This document shows, piece by piece, positions 45,201 through 56,805 of a stretch of 64,000 bases of DNA. Within the stretch, counting starts at the first letter, position 1. Every line of letters starts with the position of its first letter. A model generated the notes under the pieces. The model ran no database searches. It was not told where the DNA came from and worked only from the letters and a program-made list of their open reading frames with translations. Source of the stretch: Bombardia bombarda (taxonomy: Eukaryota; Ascomycota; Sordariomycetes; Sordariales; Lasiosphaeriaceae). The DNA lies in NCBI GenBank assembly GCA_030512295.1, contig JAULSR010000010.1:434001-498000 (forward strand), in the 5' to 3' direction. The position numbers were made by a program, and so were the translations under genes.

Positions 45201-47639
45201 TCTTGTCTTTGCCTACCTCATCTATGTGCCTTTTCCCACTTTCCTATACGATCTATACATGAGCTAGTGCGTGAAAGGAGTCGCGATGGACGATGAAAGA
45301 TGCTTGGCGCTGCCACATGGTCATCTAGATCGATCGATGAGCAAAATCGGACGATGATCGCATGATGAGGGATGGGTATCTTGAGATCGGAAACATGCAA
45401 TATGGAAGATTGGTTGGCAAATTGCAACAAGGTGATCATTTCGTGGATTTGTGATGTTGTGAGACTTGATTGTTGTCCGTTGTCAACCCCCTATGGGATT
45501 TTGCTTGATGGACGGCAATGCAGTGGTGGTGGTGGTGGTTGTTTTGCCCCTCTCTCACTCACAACACGCAGGCCGATCTGTGACCCCCGTCCATCTGTAT
45601 ACACTAAACAGGGCAAGGCGGGCGGGCACGCGGACAGGCGGGCAGCTGCGTGCAGTGGTCCCGCGACCATGGTGACGGACCGTCGATCCATCCCGTCAGA
45701 TGTCAGGCTGGGAACTTGTGTGTCTGCGCTACGGAGGGGTTGATAGTAGACATTGTGCACAGTCAAATCCTGTACATACTTGCTGTTCTTTAACAGTGTG
45801 TTACTTTGTCTACTTCGACTTGTGTGAGACACAATGACTTCTTGTTCATTGTTCTTTCTTTATTAACATGGTCGTATGGTAGATCGAGACACGGATATGC
45901 ATGCCTCTTGCACCCTGTTGCATATGCCATGTGAGCAAATATACGGCAGTCCTCCTGATATTCTCTCGAGCGCACTCACCCTTATCCCACGAGACTCGGT
46001 TACACACCAACGGAACCGGTCAGCCAATGTTGCAGTTAACCGACAACTGCGAGTGAAATTAGTGCCGAATATGGGATGGAAACTAGCTGTTCTTCCAATG
46101 AGAAGAAAAAGCTCGAGTCTGTCCTCCTCTGAGCCTTAGATCGCATCATATCTAGTCTTCCATCGTTTGAATAAGAAAAGTAACGCATCGGCATATTAGT
46201 AGACTACACCGCCTTGTTATACTTCACACCCTCAGTGTAACGTGCAGGCGTCGGCTGGTCTGTAACTCTGTTGTCTATCTGTCTGTCTCACTGGTGAGCA
46301 CGAGACACAGGCTGCCTATGAGCAAGCAGCAGTTATAGCCCTTCGAGAATGTAAGCCGATAGGTCAGTAAATGGAGTGAGTGCATATTTTGCTTGTTGGG
46401 CATCTACCGATATCCCGCAATGGGTGTTATGGAGTATGATGCACTCCGACATACTACCCTCAGCATGCAGTAGTAGCAGAAGTAGCAACAGCAGCATGGA
46501 ACCAAGGCAAGACAGCTGCCAGAAAGCTTGGAACGTATGTGTTGAACTACCGCGGGCATACCCTTTCCCGACGGCGGTGATGAGAACGTTTATAAATTCC
46601 CGTCCGTGTGACGGGATTCTGGGCCCAAGCCACCAACCTACGTGCAGGCGCCTATCAAGATTCACCACAAGCAGCGGCGGCGGCAGCGGCGGCGGTGGCA
46701 GAGAGGCCATGTATTATGTAGTGCGACTCTGGGAACGTGCTTTGCAAAGACACCAACCATCCGGCTGGGCAGGCGACCGGCAGCACAACAGACAAAGCCC
46801 GGGGACTTATTTTCTTCTTTTCTTTCCTTCTTCTTCCGCGCGACACTCTAGTATATACCAGAATAGTCTAGTGTATGTATACTATGTCATGTATGCATGT
46901 ATGTGAGAGACGTGTGTGAGTGTAGATGTGTGTGTTCGCATCCGAACCCCCAAGCAGCAGCAGCAGCAGTAACACCAGCAGCCCGGGTGTTTCCGCTGGA
47001 AGCTACCCACTGCCTACCTGGCTGACAGGGACGGCAAGGAGTCGTGCGCCCCCCTTCTTCGTTCCTTATCCCCCCCTCCCCCAATGGGCGTTAAGTCGGC
47101 CTCTCGTCCGCCGCCAAAGATGGGATGACATGGGGTGCATCCAGTTGGACCCCCATGCGGCTGGGGAAGGAACGCCACAGAAACATGCCACTTATAACGT
47201 CAGTGATCGTCTTGAATCTCAACGCCCGTGGCATAAGTGGGATAAGTGGGATGTGCCGGAGCGGGATAGGACATCTGGGCTGCTTTGCCTTGGTTGCCGT
47301 CAGTCTATGCCCGAAAGGTGTGAAAACTCCACGATCCGCACATGGTTTGGGTTTTGGCTGACTATATAATCCAGAGATATCCCTGTCTTCTGCTTCATGT
47401 CTGGTATGGAAGATCATCAAGTGTTTGAGCAACCATCGATGCCAAGTTTGAACAACTCTTCTCGGCTTTCCAGAACCCTCAGCACACAGTTCGCCTTGTT
47501 AATACGGCTTTTGATAAACAACTTTGACAAAAGGCCTCTGGCTTTCGCAAAAACATCCTGCCATTACGGTTAATTCTCTTGGTCTTATCATCTCGGCATC
47601 GTTAGTCGTTAATTGCCTCCCGAGCTCCCTTTTCAAATT
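42282..47639. other. 5.4-kb gene-poor stretch
   Basis: I cannot support a gene here. The stretch is full of short simple-sequence patches. These include TTTGTTTTGTTTG near 42715, CTCGGGCTCGG units at 42972-43000, GCCA units near 43013, GGAT units at 43033-43044, and TATATATG runs at 43120-43230. AAGGTAGAAT is repeated in tandem at 43452-43474, TACCTAAGGTACCTACC lies at 43664-43680, TGTCTG units lie near 44985-45008, and GCCT units lie near 45097-45112. The open frames of up to 176 codons (for example 46376-46906) contain low-complexity translations of these repeats and no family resemblance. The last 250 bp before 47640 look like a 5' UTR. Confidence 0.5.
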
Positions 47640-47919
47640 ATGGCCGGCCGTAATAAAATGGACGAAGCTGCGGCAGAGAGAATCAGGAGGGCTCGGGGTG
47701 ATGAGGTAGACAACCAAGTCCTAACGAACCCAGGTCGAGCCCCATGGAGAAAGGCACACCATGCTAACACCAAACCTGCAGGACGATTTTGCCAAGCGAG
47801 CGCAGGACGCTGCCAAACGAAATGATGGGGGAAGCAAAGGCGGTCAGAAGAAGGATGACAAAGGCGGGGAGGACGGAAGCCAAGGCGGGAAAGACGGCGA
47901 AGGTCGTGACAAGAAGTAA
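47640..47919 (+). CDS. Small hydrophilic SMP-like protein, 67 aa
   Basis: Too short and split for simple ORF calling. Exon 1 is 47640-47705 (MAGRNKMDEAAAERIRRARG... GDE), intron 47706-47781 (GTAGAC, GCTAAC branch, CTGCAG) and exon 2 47782-47919. The joined protein has a helical first half with the pattern AAAERIRRARGDEDDFAKRAQDAAKRN broken across the junction. A Gly/Lys/Asp/Glu-rich tail follows, ending GRDKK. The pattern resembles the seed maturation protein (SMP) type of LEA-like proteins (AAxRIxxA...FAxRAQxAAxRN), found in plants and as small stress proteins in fungi. A role in desiccation or spore stress is therefore conceivable, but this is inference. The protein has no Cys or Trp and no membrane segment. 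The 5' flank is long and A/T-rich, like a leader. Splice sites are reasonable, though the GTAGAC donor is weak. Confidence 0.6.
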
Positions 47920-50900
47920 TGGCACATGGAGGTAAGTAGTAGGTATGTAGAGGCCGCCTATTCAGCACAGAGTAGCGTATGTACACCACCAGGAGTGGCG
48001 TGGGGAGAAAATCATCGAGTTTCTGGCCTGGGATTGGTCGCGTCTGCATGTGTGTTTCCTGTACCTGAACTGAAAAGGGGGGACCCCGAAACAGCGTGGC
48101 CCCTGTTGCAATCAGGGCAGTGTAGATAAGAGCAAGAAAATTGCTGTGAATCTTTTTACAATAGCCACGCATCATCGAACCATGATCGTCGTCCTAAGGC
48201 AAAGGAGGAAATCCGGACGAGCGCGTCGCTGTGGGGTTTGCCGTAGCCGCACATCACCGTGCGGCAGCTCGGTTGCATATTGGAGCATATGATTGCATGC
48301 ATATGTTTGGGACGAGCGAGATGTCATATGTGACAGCCTGACTGAGAGGCACTCTCACCGGTCGAAATAGCCCCTCTGACTGGACTCGGCCGGCACTCGG
48401 CTAGGTAGATCCAGGGCATACCTTGCCTGCTTGCGAAAGCATTGCTAGGGGGATACGACTGTCACCTGCAGTGGCAGGGGGTCGGTGTGTTGCGAATTTC
48501 GGCCTTGACGGACCAGAAGCTGGGCAAGAGCCTGAAGGATGGTGTAAGGCATGGCGCGCAAGGCAGGACGCCACCGGTTCTGCTCTGCTAGGTTGGTCTC
48601 TCCTCATGTCTCTTTCGTGGCAGCAGACAGCAGACGTGGCTCGAATCCAGGGTATGGGTGGCGCGCGCCAGTGTTTGGTGCAGAAGACATGTCGGGTGTC
48701 GAGCTAACGCGAGATGAAGATTTGTGGACGAAGAGACAGGTAGCATTGCATAAGGCACAGGCAAGGAGCTGGGATGTGGTTGCGGAGGCGAGATAGGATA
48801 GAGCTGCGGTCCGATGGCCCCCGTCGTTCCTCGTGACCAACGTCAACTTTCTCTCCCGGCATCTTTCCAAGACCGGTGAGCATATGTCGTCAGGGGGTCA
48901 GGGAGGAGGATACATAGAAGTCCCTCAACATGGCAAGTCGGTATGCAGGCATCCGGTATGGGGTGAAGATTGAGTTGGCCGACGAACGGCGTGGGTGCGG
49001 TGGACTAATGAATGGACACCTGTGGGCTCCTGTACTGCGTCACTCTTTGTTCATGCGCCCGCATACAATATTGCATGGCTCACAGCCTGCGCACAAATGA
49101 GGACAGAGAGCGCGCGAGAGAGGGACAGAGAAGGGGCGATGTCCGTCGGAGGGAAGGCGTGCGTGCGCATGCGCTTCCAGAGCCCCAGTCAGTCCTCCTC
49201 CCTTAGTAGAGGAGAGGAAGGTACTCTGACAGACGACAGCAAAGGGAGGGGGGCTGAAGAATGGGCGGGCCATCCCGGATTTGCCAGCTTGCTGCTGCCT
49301 CTAGCTTGTCGTTTCTAAATCTTGATGGATGTGTAAGCGGCTGCCGCATCGCTCATGAAACGTGACCGCATTCTCGTCGTCGATCCGGATCTGATGAAAA
49401 GCCACCTTTATGAGGGGTAGGCTGACCTGGGGTAAGGGAGGTAGGGGTAGCTATGAAGTTGGATTAAAGATACGATGGCGACAAGCAACTCGCTGGCCAA
49501 TGTCGAGACCTGGTTCCCGAGCTCCCTACAAGATCCCCCGTGTAACATCAAAGGTCCCCGGTGTTCTGGAACCGTGTTAGCCTCAACCACGATGATGCAA
49601 TTCTAACCAGGGAGAACACACTGTTGGGACTCGGGGGAAGAGGGATACAAGCACACACGTACATAGATATAACATAGAGCACACACGAGATACAACAGCA
49701 ACATCAACAGCACGGAGGTTCCGTACAAGTCAGAACCGTGGCGATTAGGAGTTCCCAGAAAAGCTCCCTCTGTTTCAAATGGCGATGATCTCTTGCCAAG
49801 GATAGATATGTTAAGGTAGTTGGAAGAAGGTTCCAGTGTGGCTGTTCGCCGTGTGGTTTGAGGGGATTCCTGACATAGGTGTCCAATGATTGTCGTTCGT
49901 TCCCGGTTTCGTGGCCACAAACACCCGACTAGGCAATTATGGCAGCGAAGACAAGAAAGTAGCAACATTGCTGGCGATTGGCCTGCCAACCTTGGGGGTT
50001 TTGTTGTTGCCGTGATAGGTGGGACTTGTTGCGAAGCTAGGCTTTCTCGGCTTCAACCGGTTGAAGGGGTCTTAACCTTCAAACAACTTCAACCGTGACT
50101 GACGCGCGTGGATCACATGGAGGACCAGTCCAGCGGGCTGCAGTGACGTTGGGGTAGATCCTCCCCAGTCAATGGCACCGAGGCACTGTACAGAGAGAAT
50201 TGACGAAAGAGGAGGACACGGAGGGCGTCTCATCCCCGTGGGGTTCGTCAGCCAGTGAAGATCTCCCATCCCCTTCGATCCCCCGCAGTCAGACTGTGCG
50301 AGTGTGCGAAACCGGGGAACGGTTAAGCAGTCGTCATTTGCCCATCCGAGCGTCACCGCCATTCTTGCTTGATTTTTGCCCTCTTCGCCATGTCCTTCTT
50401 GTGCATAAACACACCTGTCTTGCGACAGCTGATAAGAAGGAGTCGAGTTGGGGTAAAAGCAGCAAGGTATCTGGAAGGGGGCCGTAGGGGTAGTACAAAA
50501 GCAAAAGAACGGGACGCAATCCATGGAAGCTTTGATCGAATAGAAATAAGAACGCTCCAATCAATATGTGGTGGGGGCAGCACATTTGGAGAAAGCTAGC
50601 AGGGGAGCAAGCTATCGAAGGGGCTTAGTACATGTACATACGGAAGGGACGACCTCGTCCTAGCTACTACCTAGGTACCAAGTACCGGTATGGGGCACAG
50701 CCTGACGGCGGGAAACGACGACCTGTCAGTGCTGTCAGTGCTCAGCGTCGTCATTCGTTTGGGATTGCAGCCCAAAACGGCACCGACGACTTTCACGTCC
50801 TCTCTGATTCCCAACTCACATCCCGTCTGGTCATCGCATCATCTGTAGACCTACAACCCCGACACCGACTATTCACATAACCCGTCTTTTTTGTCACTCA

Positions 50901-51282
50901 CTCCCTCGCCAGCCTGGACTTAGCCGCCACGTCCGTGCATGCAGCAGACACACTGCCCAGCGCCCAACACAGTGCGCCCTTATCTCAACCAACCTTCCAA
51001 GTTCTCCTCATTCGCGATCGACAACAGGGCCCGACTCGGCATACTCATCCAAGCTTGATTCTGCTCCCACCACCCTCACCGAAACTCATCGGTGAAGGGA
51101 GGCAACAAGTTAGGTACCGACCCCTCAGCCACCACCACCACCACCACCGCCGCCGCCGCTCTCTCTCGACTGCACTACGTGCATACCGCATCTCATTTTC
51201 ACGTGCCTTTCTTGCAACCTCCGGCCCCCTCCCCTGAGCGGTATGTCCAACGAGGCCCGTGAAATCAACCAAGGCCAAAGTT
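47920..51282. other. 3.4-kb gene-poor stretch upstream of VAC14
   Basis: No gene is supported. A palindromic TACCTAGGTACC word lies at 50668-50679. A CACCAC run lies in the presumed VAC14 5' UTR at about 51130-51156. Open frames of up to 162 codons (for example 50072-50560, minus) look random. The final 350 bp are C-rich and fit a promoter and leader. Confidence 0.5.
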
Positions 51283-54200
51283 ATGGATCCCAATATTCAA
51301 CGTGCGCTCAACGACAAGCTCTATGATAAGCGAAAAGTTGGCGCTCTCGAGTAGGTGCCCCTTCCTGCATCTCCTCTTTGACTGTCGTTTCATGCGGCCT
51401 TGCGCCCCTCCTCCCCTCCTCCCCTCCTCCCCTCCTCCCCACCTCCCCCCGCTCGTCGCCGCCTACGCAAGTGCGTTTGTTTGTTTTCTTATATTGCATA
51501 CCTAGGCACACCGCTCCGGAAGCCATGGCATCCGAGGCGGCGGGAGCACAGCTCAAATCGGGATCCACAAGCTTCCGGGACTGAGACTCACACTCGAGAC
51601 AACAATAGGCTAGAGCGCGTCATTCGTGAACTTGTCGCCACCAAGGACTATCCCAAAGTTGAGGCCGTCTTAGACCAGCTCTGCAACGAGTATGCCTATG
51701 CCGTTCACCAACCACACGCACGCAATGGAGGCCTCATAGGCCTGGCTGCCGCCGCTATTGCCCTCGGCTCCGTGAGTGCTTCTCTCATTCTTCGCATGCG
51801 CCTTGTGTAACACATCACCACGATGTAATGATCTCCCATGATCGCATCCTTACTTACACATTCTCACCGCCATTCTCGAGCAGGAGCTTGCAAAATATCT
51901 TGAGGTTATTGTGCCTCCGGTACTTGCCTGCTTTACCGATCAGGATGCTCGTGTTAGGTACTACGCCTGTGAAGCTATGTATAATATTGCCAAGGTAGCC
52001 AAGGGCGAGATATTGATATACTTCAACCACATTTTTGATGCTCTATGCAAGGTGTGTTCAGCTCCTGCCTACTGTTTAGCCTGCGGCCCGGTCTCACCCT
52101 TTGTCTGTTATTTAGTTGGGCGCCGACTCGGAGTTGTCCGTAAAAAATGGCGCCGAACTGCTTGATCGTTTGATAAAGGACATCGTCTCGGAATCAGCTG
52201 CCACATACGTTTCAGTCCTGCAACAACCCTCAGAATTTGAGGGAGGTGACAAGGATGGCGGTCATGATGAGCGCCTCGACTTGCCGACCGCCTTCTCACT
52301 CAAGCGCTTCATACCGCTTCTCAAGGAACGCATCTTTGCCTTAAACCCATTCACGAGGACCTTTTTGGTCGGATGGATCGTCCTCCTTGATTCCATCCCT
52401 GATTTGGAGCTGGTTACCTTTCTACCCGAGTTTCTTGGCGGTCTCGTGCGGTTTCTGAGTGATCCCAACCGGGATGTTCATGTAGCCACTCAGGGCTGCC
52501 TTGACAAGTTCTTGAACGAAATCAAGCGAATTGCGCGGGTCAAAAAGGGGATTGCCGACAGCAAGAAATCCAAGGGGGACGGAAAGAGGAAGCGAGCCGA
52601 CTCTTTAGACAGTGGGAGTGTCCGTCTAGCGCCAGAGGATGGCGATGAAGCGGACTCTGTCACGGCCGGAGAGGATGACGATGCAAGCAGCGAAGACGAC
52701 TGGGTTCCAGGCCAGGACGTGCAAATAAATTACAAGGCCATTCTAGAAATACTGACAGCCACGCTCGACTCGCCGTTAGGTACGTTTGCTTCTCGTTCTC
52801 TGATCAATCACCAGAGACCGCTGATGAAGCCTACAGAGGAAGATGGATTGCTGGAGTCTCTTCGGTGGATTGTTGAGTTTCTTGACATTTGTCCAGAGGA
52901 AGTACTCCCATTCACACCAAAGATACTTGCACATCTTTTACCAGCCATGGCCAGTGGTGTCGAGTCTATCCGTCAGGCCGCCGGTAGGGTCAACACTTCG
53001 CTGATGGATTACGTCGTCTCGTTATCTGATGAGGCGGATCTGGCAAGCATGCAGCCTCCGTCTCGAATACCTGCTCCACCAGGTGATCGCCAAGATGGCA
53101 ATGCGAGTACTCGAGCATCAATGTCAAGCTCAAGAGAACTTGAGATAAGGAGCCCAACTCCTGGCCAAGGAAGACCCACCGCAAGGACCCCGACTCCGGC
53201 ACTCTCGGTGGCCCAGCCTCAAGCAGACCTCGACTATGCTGCAGCAGTAAACTCGCTTACCCTCTTGTTCTTAAATGACCATGAAGCCACCCGCGTGGCC
53301 GCTTTGACTTGGCTGATCATGTTACACCGTAAAGCGCCGAGGAAGGTTCTGGCCTTTAATGACGGAACTTTTCCAGCCCTACTCAAGACCCTTTCGGATC
53401 CCGCAGAGGCGGTGGTTACAAAAGACCTGCAGCTTCTCTCACAGATCTCTAGAAACAGCGAGGATGATTACTTTTCTAATTTCATGGTTAACCTACTCCA
53501 GCTATTTTCTACGGATAGAAAGCTACTAGAGACACGAGGCAACCTCATTATTCGCCAGCTCTGCACAAGTCTCAGTGCCGAACGGATTTATAGAACGCTG
53601 GCTGACTGTATAGAGAAGGAGGAAGACGTTGAGTTTGCGAGCATAATGGTGCAAAATCTTAATAATAACCTAATCACGGCGCCCGAATTGTCCGAGTTGA
53701 GGAAACGACTCCGAAATCTTGAGACTAAGGTTTGTTAAGACTTACAATCCAATATACACAAAGATGGCTTTTGCTGACGACATGAGTCTAGGACGGACAA
53801 ACTTTCTTTGTGGCATTATTCCGGTCGTGGTGCTATAATGCGGTCGCGACGTTCTCACTATGCCTACTCGCTCAAGCTTACGAGCAGGCATACAACCTTT
53901 TGCAGATTTTGTAAGAGACTTGTATCAGCTATCGGGGGTGTAACTGCTAACAGTTCTCACAGCGCCGAGCTCGAAATGACGGTCAATATCCTCATTCAGA
54001 TCGACAAATTAGTGCAACTTCTCGAGTCGCCGGTGTTTACCTGTACATTTGCTTTCAAGATCCCGGTGATAATGAGTCCCTTCTAACAAATAGCAGACCT
54101 TCGATTACAGCTTCTCGAGCCAGAAAAGTACCCGCACCTCTATAAGTGCTTGTACGGGCTCCTGATGCTCCTCCCCCAGTCGTCGGCCTTCGCAGCGCTC

Positions 54201-54755
54201 AAGAACCGACTCAACAGCGTGAGCTCGATTGGCTATCTCCACATTGCGCCTAGACCGTATGTCACTTCTGGCGGTGCTCCCATGCCTCACTCTCGGCAAG
54301 GCTCCGTAGTGGAGGCATACAACTCCTTGACCCAACCCTCACCCCGCAAGAATGGAATAGAAACTCACACTTTGACCCGCAGCAACGCCACTACGCCAAG
54401 TGGTCCCTCGTTTGACAGGCCCAACAGGTTGAAGGGGCGAGACGACGGCATCATCCGATGGAATGAGCTCCTGGACAAGTTTAAAGCAGTGCAGGAACGG
54501 GCGCGGCGCCTGCAGAGGGTGGGGGGCGAATTCGACGAAGGGTCGGCTTTTGGAATGGGCGAGATGCGCATCGGGGACGGCACGATGGAGCCCCGGGGCG
54601 GCGGCGTCAAGGAAGCTTCTGGACGTGGCCCGCCCGTGCCGGTGAAGGACCCACCGGCGACGGCGCAGCCGGCGCAAAAACCACGGTCGGGACTTGGACG
54701 GCAATTTGGGAGACTCGGAGGTGCCGTGTCTGGGCGGGGCAAGCGAGCCCAGTAA
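51283..54755 (+). CDS. VAC14: Vac14, scaffold of the PI(3,5)P2 synthesis complex, 937 aa
   Basis: HEAT-repeat scaffold that holds the Fab1 PI3P 5-kinase and the Fig4 phosphatase at the vacuole. Eight exons: 51283-51350, 51609-51771, 51884-52051, 52116-52779, 52837-53729, 53792-53910, 53963-54042 and 54097-54755. The N-terminus is strongly conserved: MDPNIQRALNDKLYDKR, AVHQPHARNGGLIGLAAAAI, VIVPPVLACFTDQDARVRYY and NGAELLDRLIKDIVSESA. A Lys/Asp-rich linker lies at about 240-300 (KSKGDGKRKR). The middle has ESLRWIVEFLDICPEEVLPF, and the Fig4-binding region is TFFVALFRSWCYNAVATFSL, QIDKLVQLLESPVFT and KYPHLYKCLYGLLMLLPQSSAFAALK. The tail from about 780 is Pro/Gly-rich and disordered. Intron 52780-52836 is 57 nt without a stop, so the genomic frame reads straight through it. 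Intron 1 (51351-51608) carries a C-rich repeat. Confidence 0.93.
51405..51450 (+). repeat. C-rich (CCCCTCCT)n tract in VAC14 intron 1
   Basis: Tandem CCCCTCCT units. The minus strand has five or more runs of four or more G, spaced by two or three bases, so a G-quadruplex is possible there. Confidence 0.85.
52780..52836 (+). other. 57-nt frame-neutral intron of VAC14
   Basis: Starts GTACGT, ends CTACAG, and has a CTGATG branch-like word. Its length is a multiple of three and it contains no stop. Removing it joins LDSPL|EEDGLLESLRW; retaining it would add 19 residues. Confidence 0.75.
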
Positions 54756-55004
54756 TAATGGCTTTCTCCTTTTTTTTTGTATTGAATTGCAGTTTTTGCA
54801 TTCCGTTCTTCTTTTCGTTTCCCTAGTTTGCTTTCTTGGCCTGTCTGACGACAACTGACTAGAGTATGATCCCAGCATATGATGTAATAATACCCCAGGA
54901 AGCGGAGCGGGCATAGAAGAATGGGCATGGGCTATTGGGACTTGTATACCACCACACCACCATTACTATAATCATATTATCAACCGGATATCTAGCCAAT
55001 CAAA

Positions 55005-55982
55005 TTATGGTAGTCTCTTGGATTTCCGAGGTGTCTCCCGCTCCACCAGGCCTTCAAACACCGCATCGCGGCGTGCCGTCATGTGTCGCAGCTCAGCCCG
55101 TAGGCTCTCGAGCTGTTGCCGCGCCTGGTCCGTATCGGGCGGCAAGCCCTGGAACGACCTGACCCGGGCGTCAAGCTCCTTCTTCTGCGCCAGCAGCGCC
55201 AGATAGGCCTCCTCCTCGCGGCGGACCTGCTCGATGGTCGGGCTCGGCGGCGTGCCGGCACCCACGGAGCTAGCCACAGCCAGAGACGAGACCCTATCCC
55301 GCAGCTCTGGCAGGCGCGCGGCCATGGCCTTCACCTTGCGCTGGGTCTCGAGGTTCTGCTTGGCCAGGTCGGCGGCGGGGCGGTAGTGGGGGTCGTCGCG
55401 CAGCTCGGCGACGAGGGCGGCGGCCTGCTGCGCCTCGTACTCGACGTAGCGCGTGAGGACCTGCACACGGGCCGAGGTCTGCTCGAGCTCGGCGGCCTGG
55501 GCGGAAAGGGTGATGATGCGGCTGCCGAGGTCGGCGACGGGGGCCGTGGAGTAGGTTAGGCCTTGGGTTAAGGAGATGGAGGCCATGGCGTTGAGGGCGG
55601 CGAGGCCGTCGCGGGAGAGGGAGGATTCGATTGCGGTTAGGATGGCTTCGCGAGCGGAGGAGAGGGTTTCTTGTGCTGTTGGGGTTTGCGAATCATCTTG
55701 GTGTTGTTGTTGTTGCTGTAGATGTTGTTGTTGGAGGGCGTGTAGAGCCTGGGCCTCGAGCCGGGCTACCTGCTGGCGCTTCTCGTCGGCGGACTCGTTG
55801 GCGTTGGCCAGGGCGAGGAGGGCACGCAGGGTGTCTGAGTTGCGCTCGAAGGGGGGTGGGGAGCGCCCGTGGTAGTGGCGCGCCAGCCAGGCGTCGACGA
55901 AGGACCACTCCTTGGCGGCGGAGGCGGCGGCGCGGGCGACGGAGGGGGAGAAGATGGCTGTGTTAGGGGGCAGGTGTGCCAT
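55005..55982 (-). CDS. HAUS1: HAUS augmin-like complex subunit 1, 325 aa
   Basis: Augmin binds existing spindle microtubules and recruits gamma-tubulin complexes to branch new ones. The gene is one uninterrupted frame. The N-terminus (SPSVARAAASAAKEWSFVDA, then WLARHYHGRSPPPFERNSDT) is the block I associate with fungal HAUS1, a calponin-homology-like head. It is followed by LRALLALANANESADEKRQQ. The rest is coiled coil: about 75-95 contains a Gln/His run, 100-210 includes SSLSRDGLAALNAMAS, and 255-315 (RREEEAYLALLAQKKELDAR, LESLRAELRHMTARRD) is a second coil. The tail is basic (PRKSKRLP). The length is close to other HAUS1 proteins. The 3' end converges on VAC14 (249 bp apart) and the start diverges from the CM1-domain gene. 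The coiled-coil protein is certain; the HAUS1 name rests on the N-terminal block. Confidence 0.8.
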   Translation of the reverse strand: MAHLPPNTAIFSPSVARAAASAAKEWSFVDAWLARHYHGRSPPPFERNSDTLRALLALANANESADEKRQQVARLEAQALHALQQQHLQQQQQHQDDSQTPTAQETLSSAREAILTAIESSLSRDGLAALNAMASISLTQGLTYSTAPVADLGSRIITLSAQAAELEQTSARVQVLTRYVEYEAQQAAALVAELRDDPHYRPAADLAKQNLETQRKVKAMAARLPELRDRVSSLAVASSVGAGTPPSPTIEQVRREEEAYLALLAQKKELDARVRSFQGLPPDTDQARQQLESLRAELRHMTARRDAVFEGLVERETPRKSKRLP

Positions 55983-56805
55983 TCTTCTGTTTTTCTTTTG
56001 TGGAATTAATTAGGGGGGGTTGAGTTTGGTGTTGTCGTTGCGGGAGTGGCCCGGTGGGGTGGTGCGGTGGTGGGATGATGACGGTGAGTTAGGTTTAAGT
56101 GTATGAATTTGAGTATGAGCTCGAGTATTGTTTAATGTTGACGTTTAGTCTAGATGACAAGGCGGCTTCCAGTTGAGGTACCTGAGAGTGAGGACCGTGG
56201 TGCTGGTCCAGGTCATGTCTTGACAGTTGATGTGCTGGTGTCTCCAGCCTGCAATGAACCCTTTATTACAGCTTGGATAGCTACGACTCAAGTCAAGTTC
56301 TTGTCACCCCCTTTTCATTGTGATTTATGGCTTGGCTGCTTGAACGGTCGTCGACTCCGGCTGTTGTTGTCCAGGTGCGAGGGGAACGGTTCGGTAACTG
56401 ACCCGTCGTGCTAAAGCGGATGGACAGGGGTGTTAGAGCGGTTGATGGTGGGGCTGCGGAGTCGCGCTTGCTACCTGGTCGGGCGTGGGTGGTGCGCTGA
56501 TTGGTCAATTATTTCAAAGTAAACAAAGCTTTGCAGGGCGATCTTCTGCGACAAGAGAAAGCACGCCCGCAACGCGCCTTCTCCACCAAAAGCCCAAAGC
56601 CCAATGCCCATAGCCCATCCATGGCCCATCATCAACGTTCCTGTTTGCAGCCACTTGCAACGCCCTCCCCGCCGTGATTTTTGCTTTTTAGGTATTATAC
56701 CACTTATGAAACCGGGACCTCTTTTACCACGACAAGGTCACGCGCTACCACTATTATTACGACCTTCGAAACTCGCGTCATCGGCGAGACGACCCGAAGC
56801 TCACG
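55983..56805. promoter_or_regulatory. Divergent promoter of HAUS1 and the CM1-domain gene
   Basis: An 823-bp gap between outward-pointing start codons. A CCAAT box on the minus strand (ATTGG at 56500-56504) lies about midway, and an ACGCGCC word lies near 56573. Elements are candidates only. Confidence 0.55.

Noticed and set aside
46376..46906. 176-codon open frame in the gene-poor block
   Set aside because: Its translation follows simple repeats (AGC, GGC units) and matches no family I know; no supporting introns or conserved blocks.
48640..48665. GGCTCGAATCC considered as a tRNA B box
   Set aside because: The flanks do not fold into a cloverleaf and no matching A box lies at the right distance.
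50072..50560. 162-codon minus-strand open frame upstream of VAC14
   Set aside because: Composition looks random, with many Cys, Pro and Ser, and I find no homologous block or splice partner.
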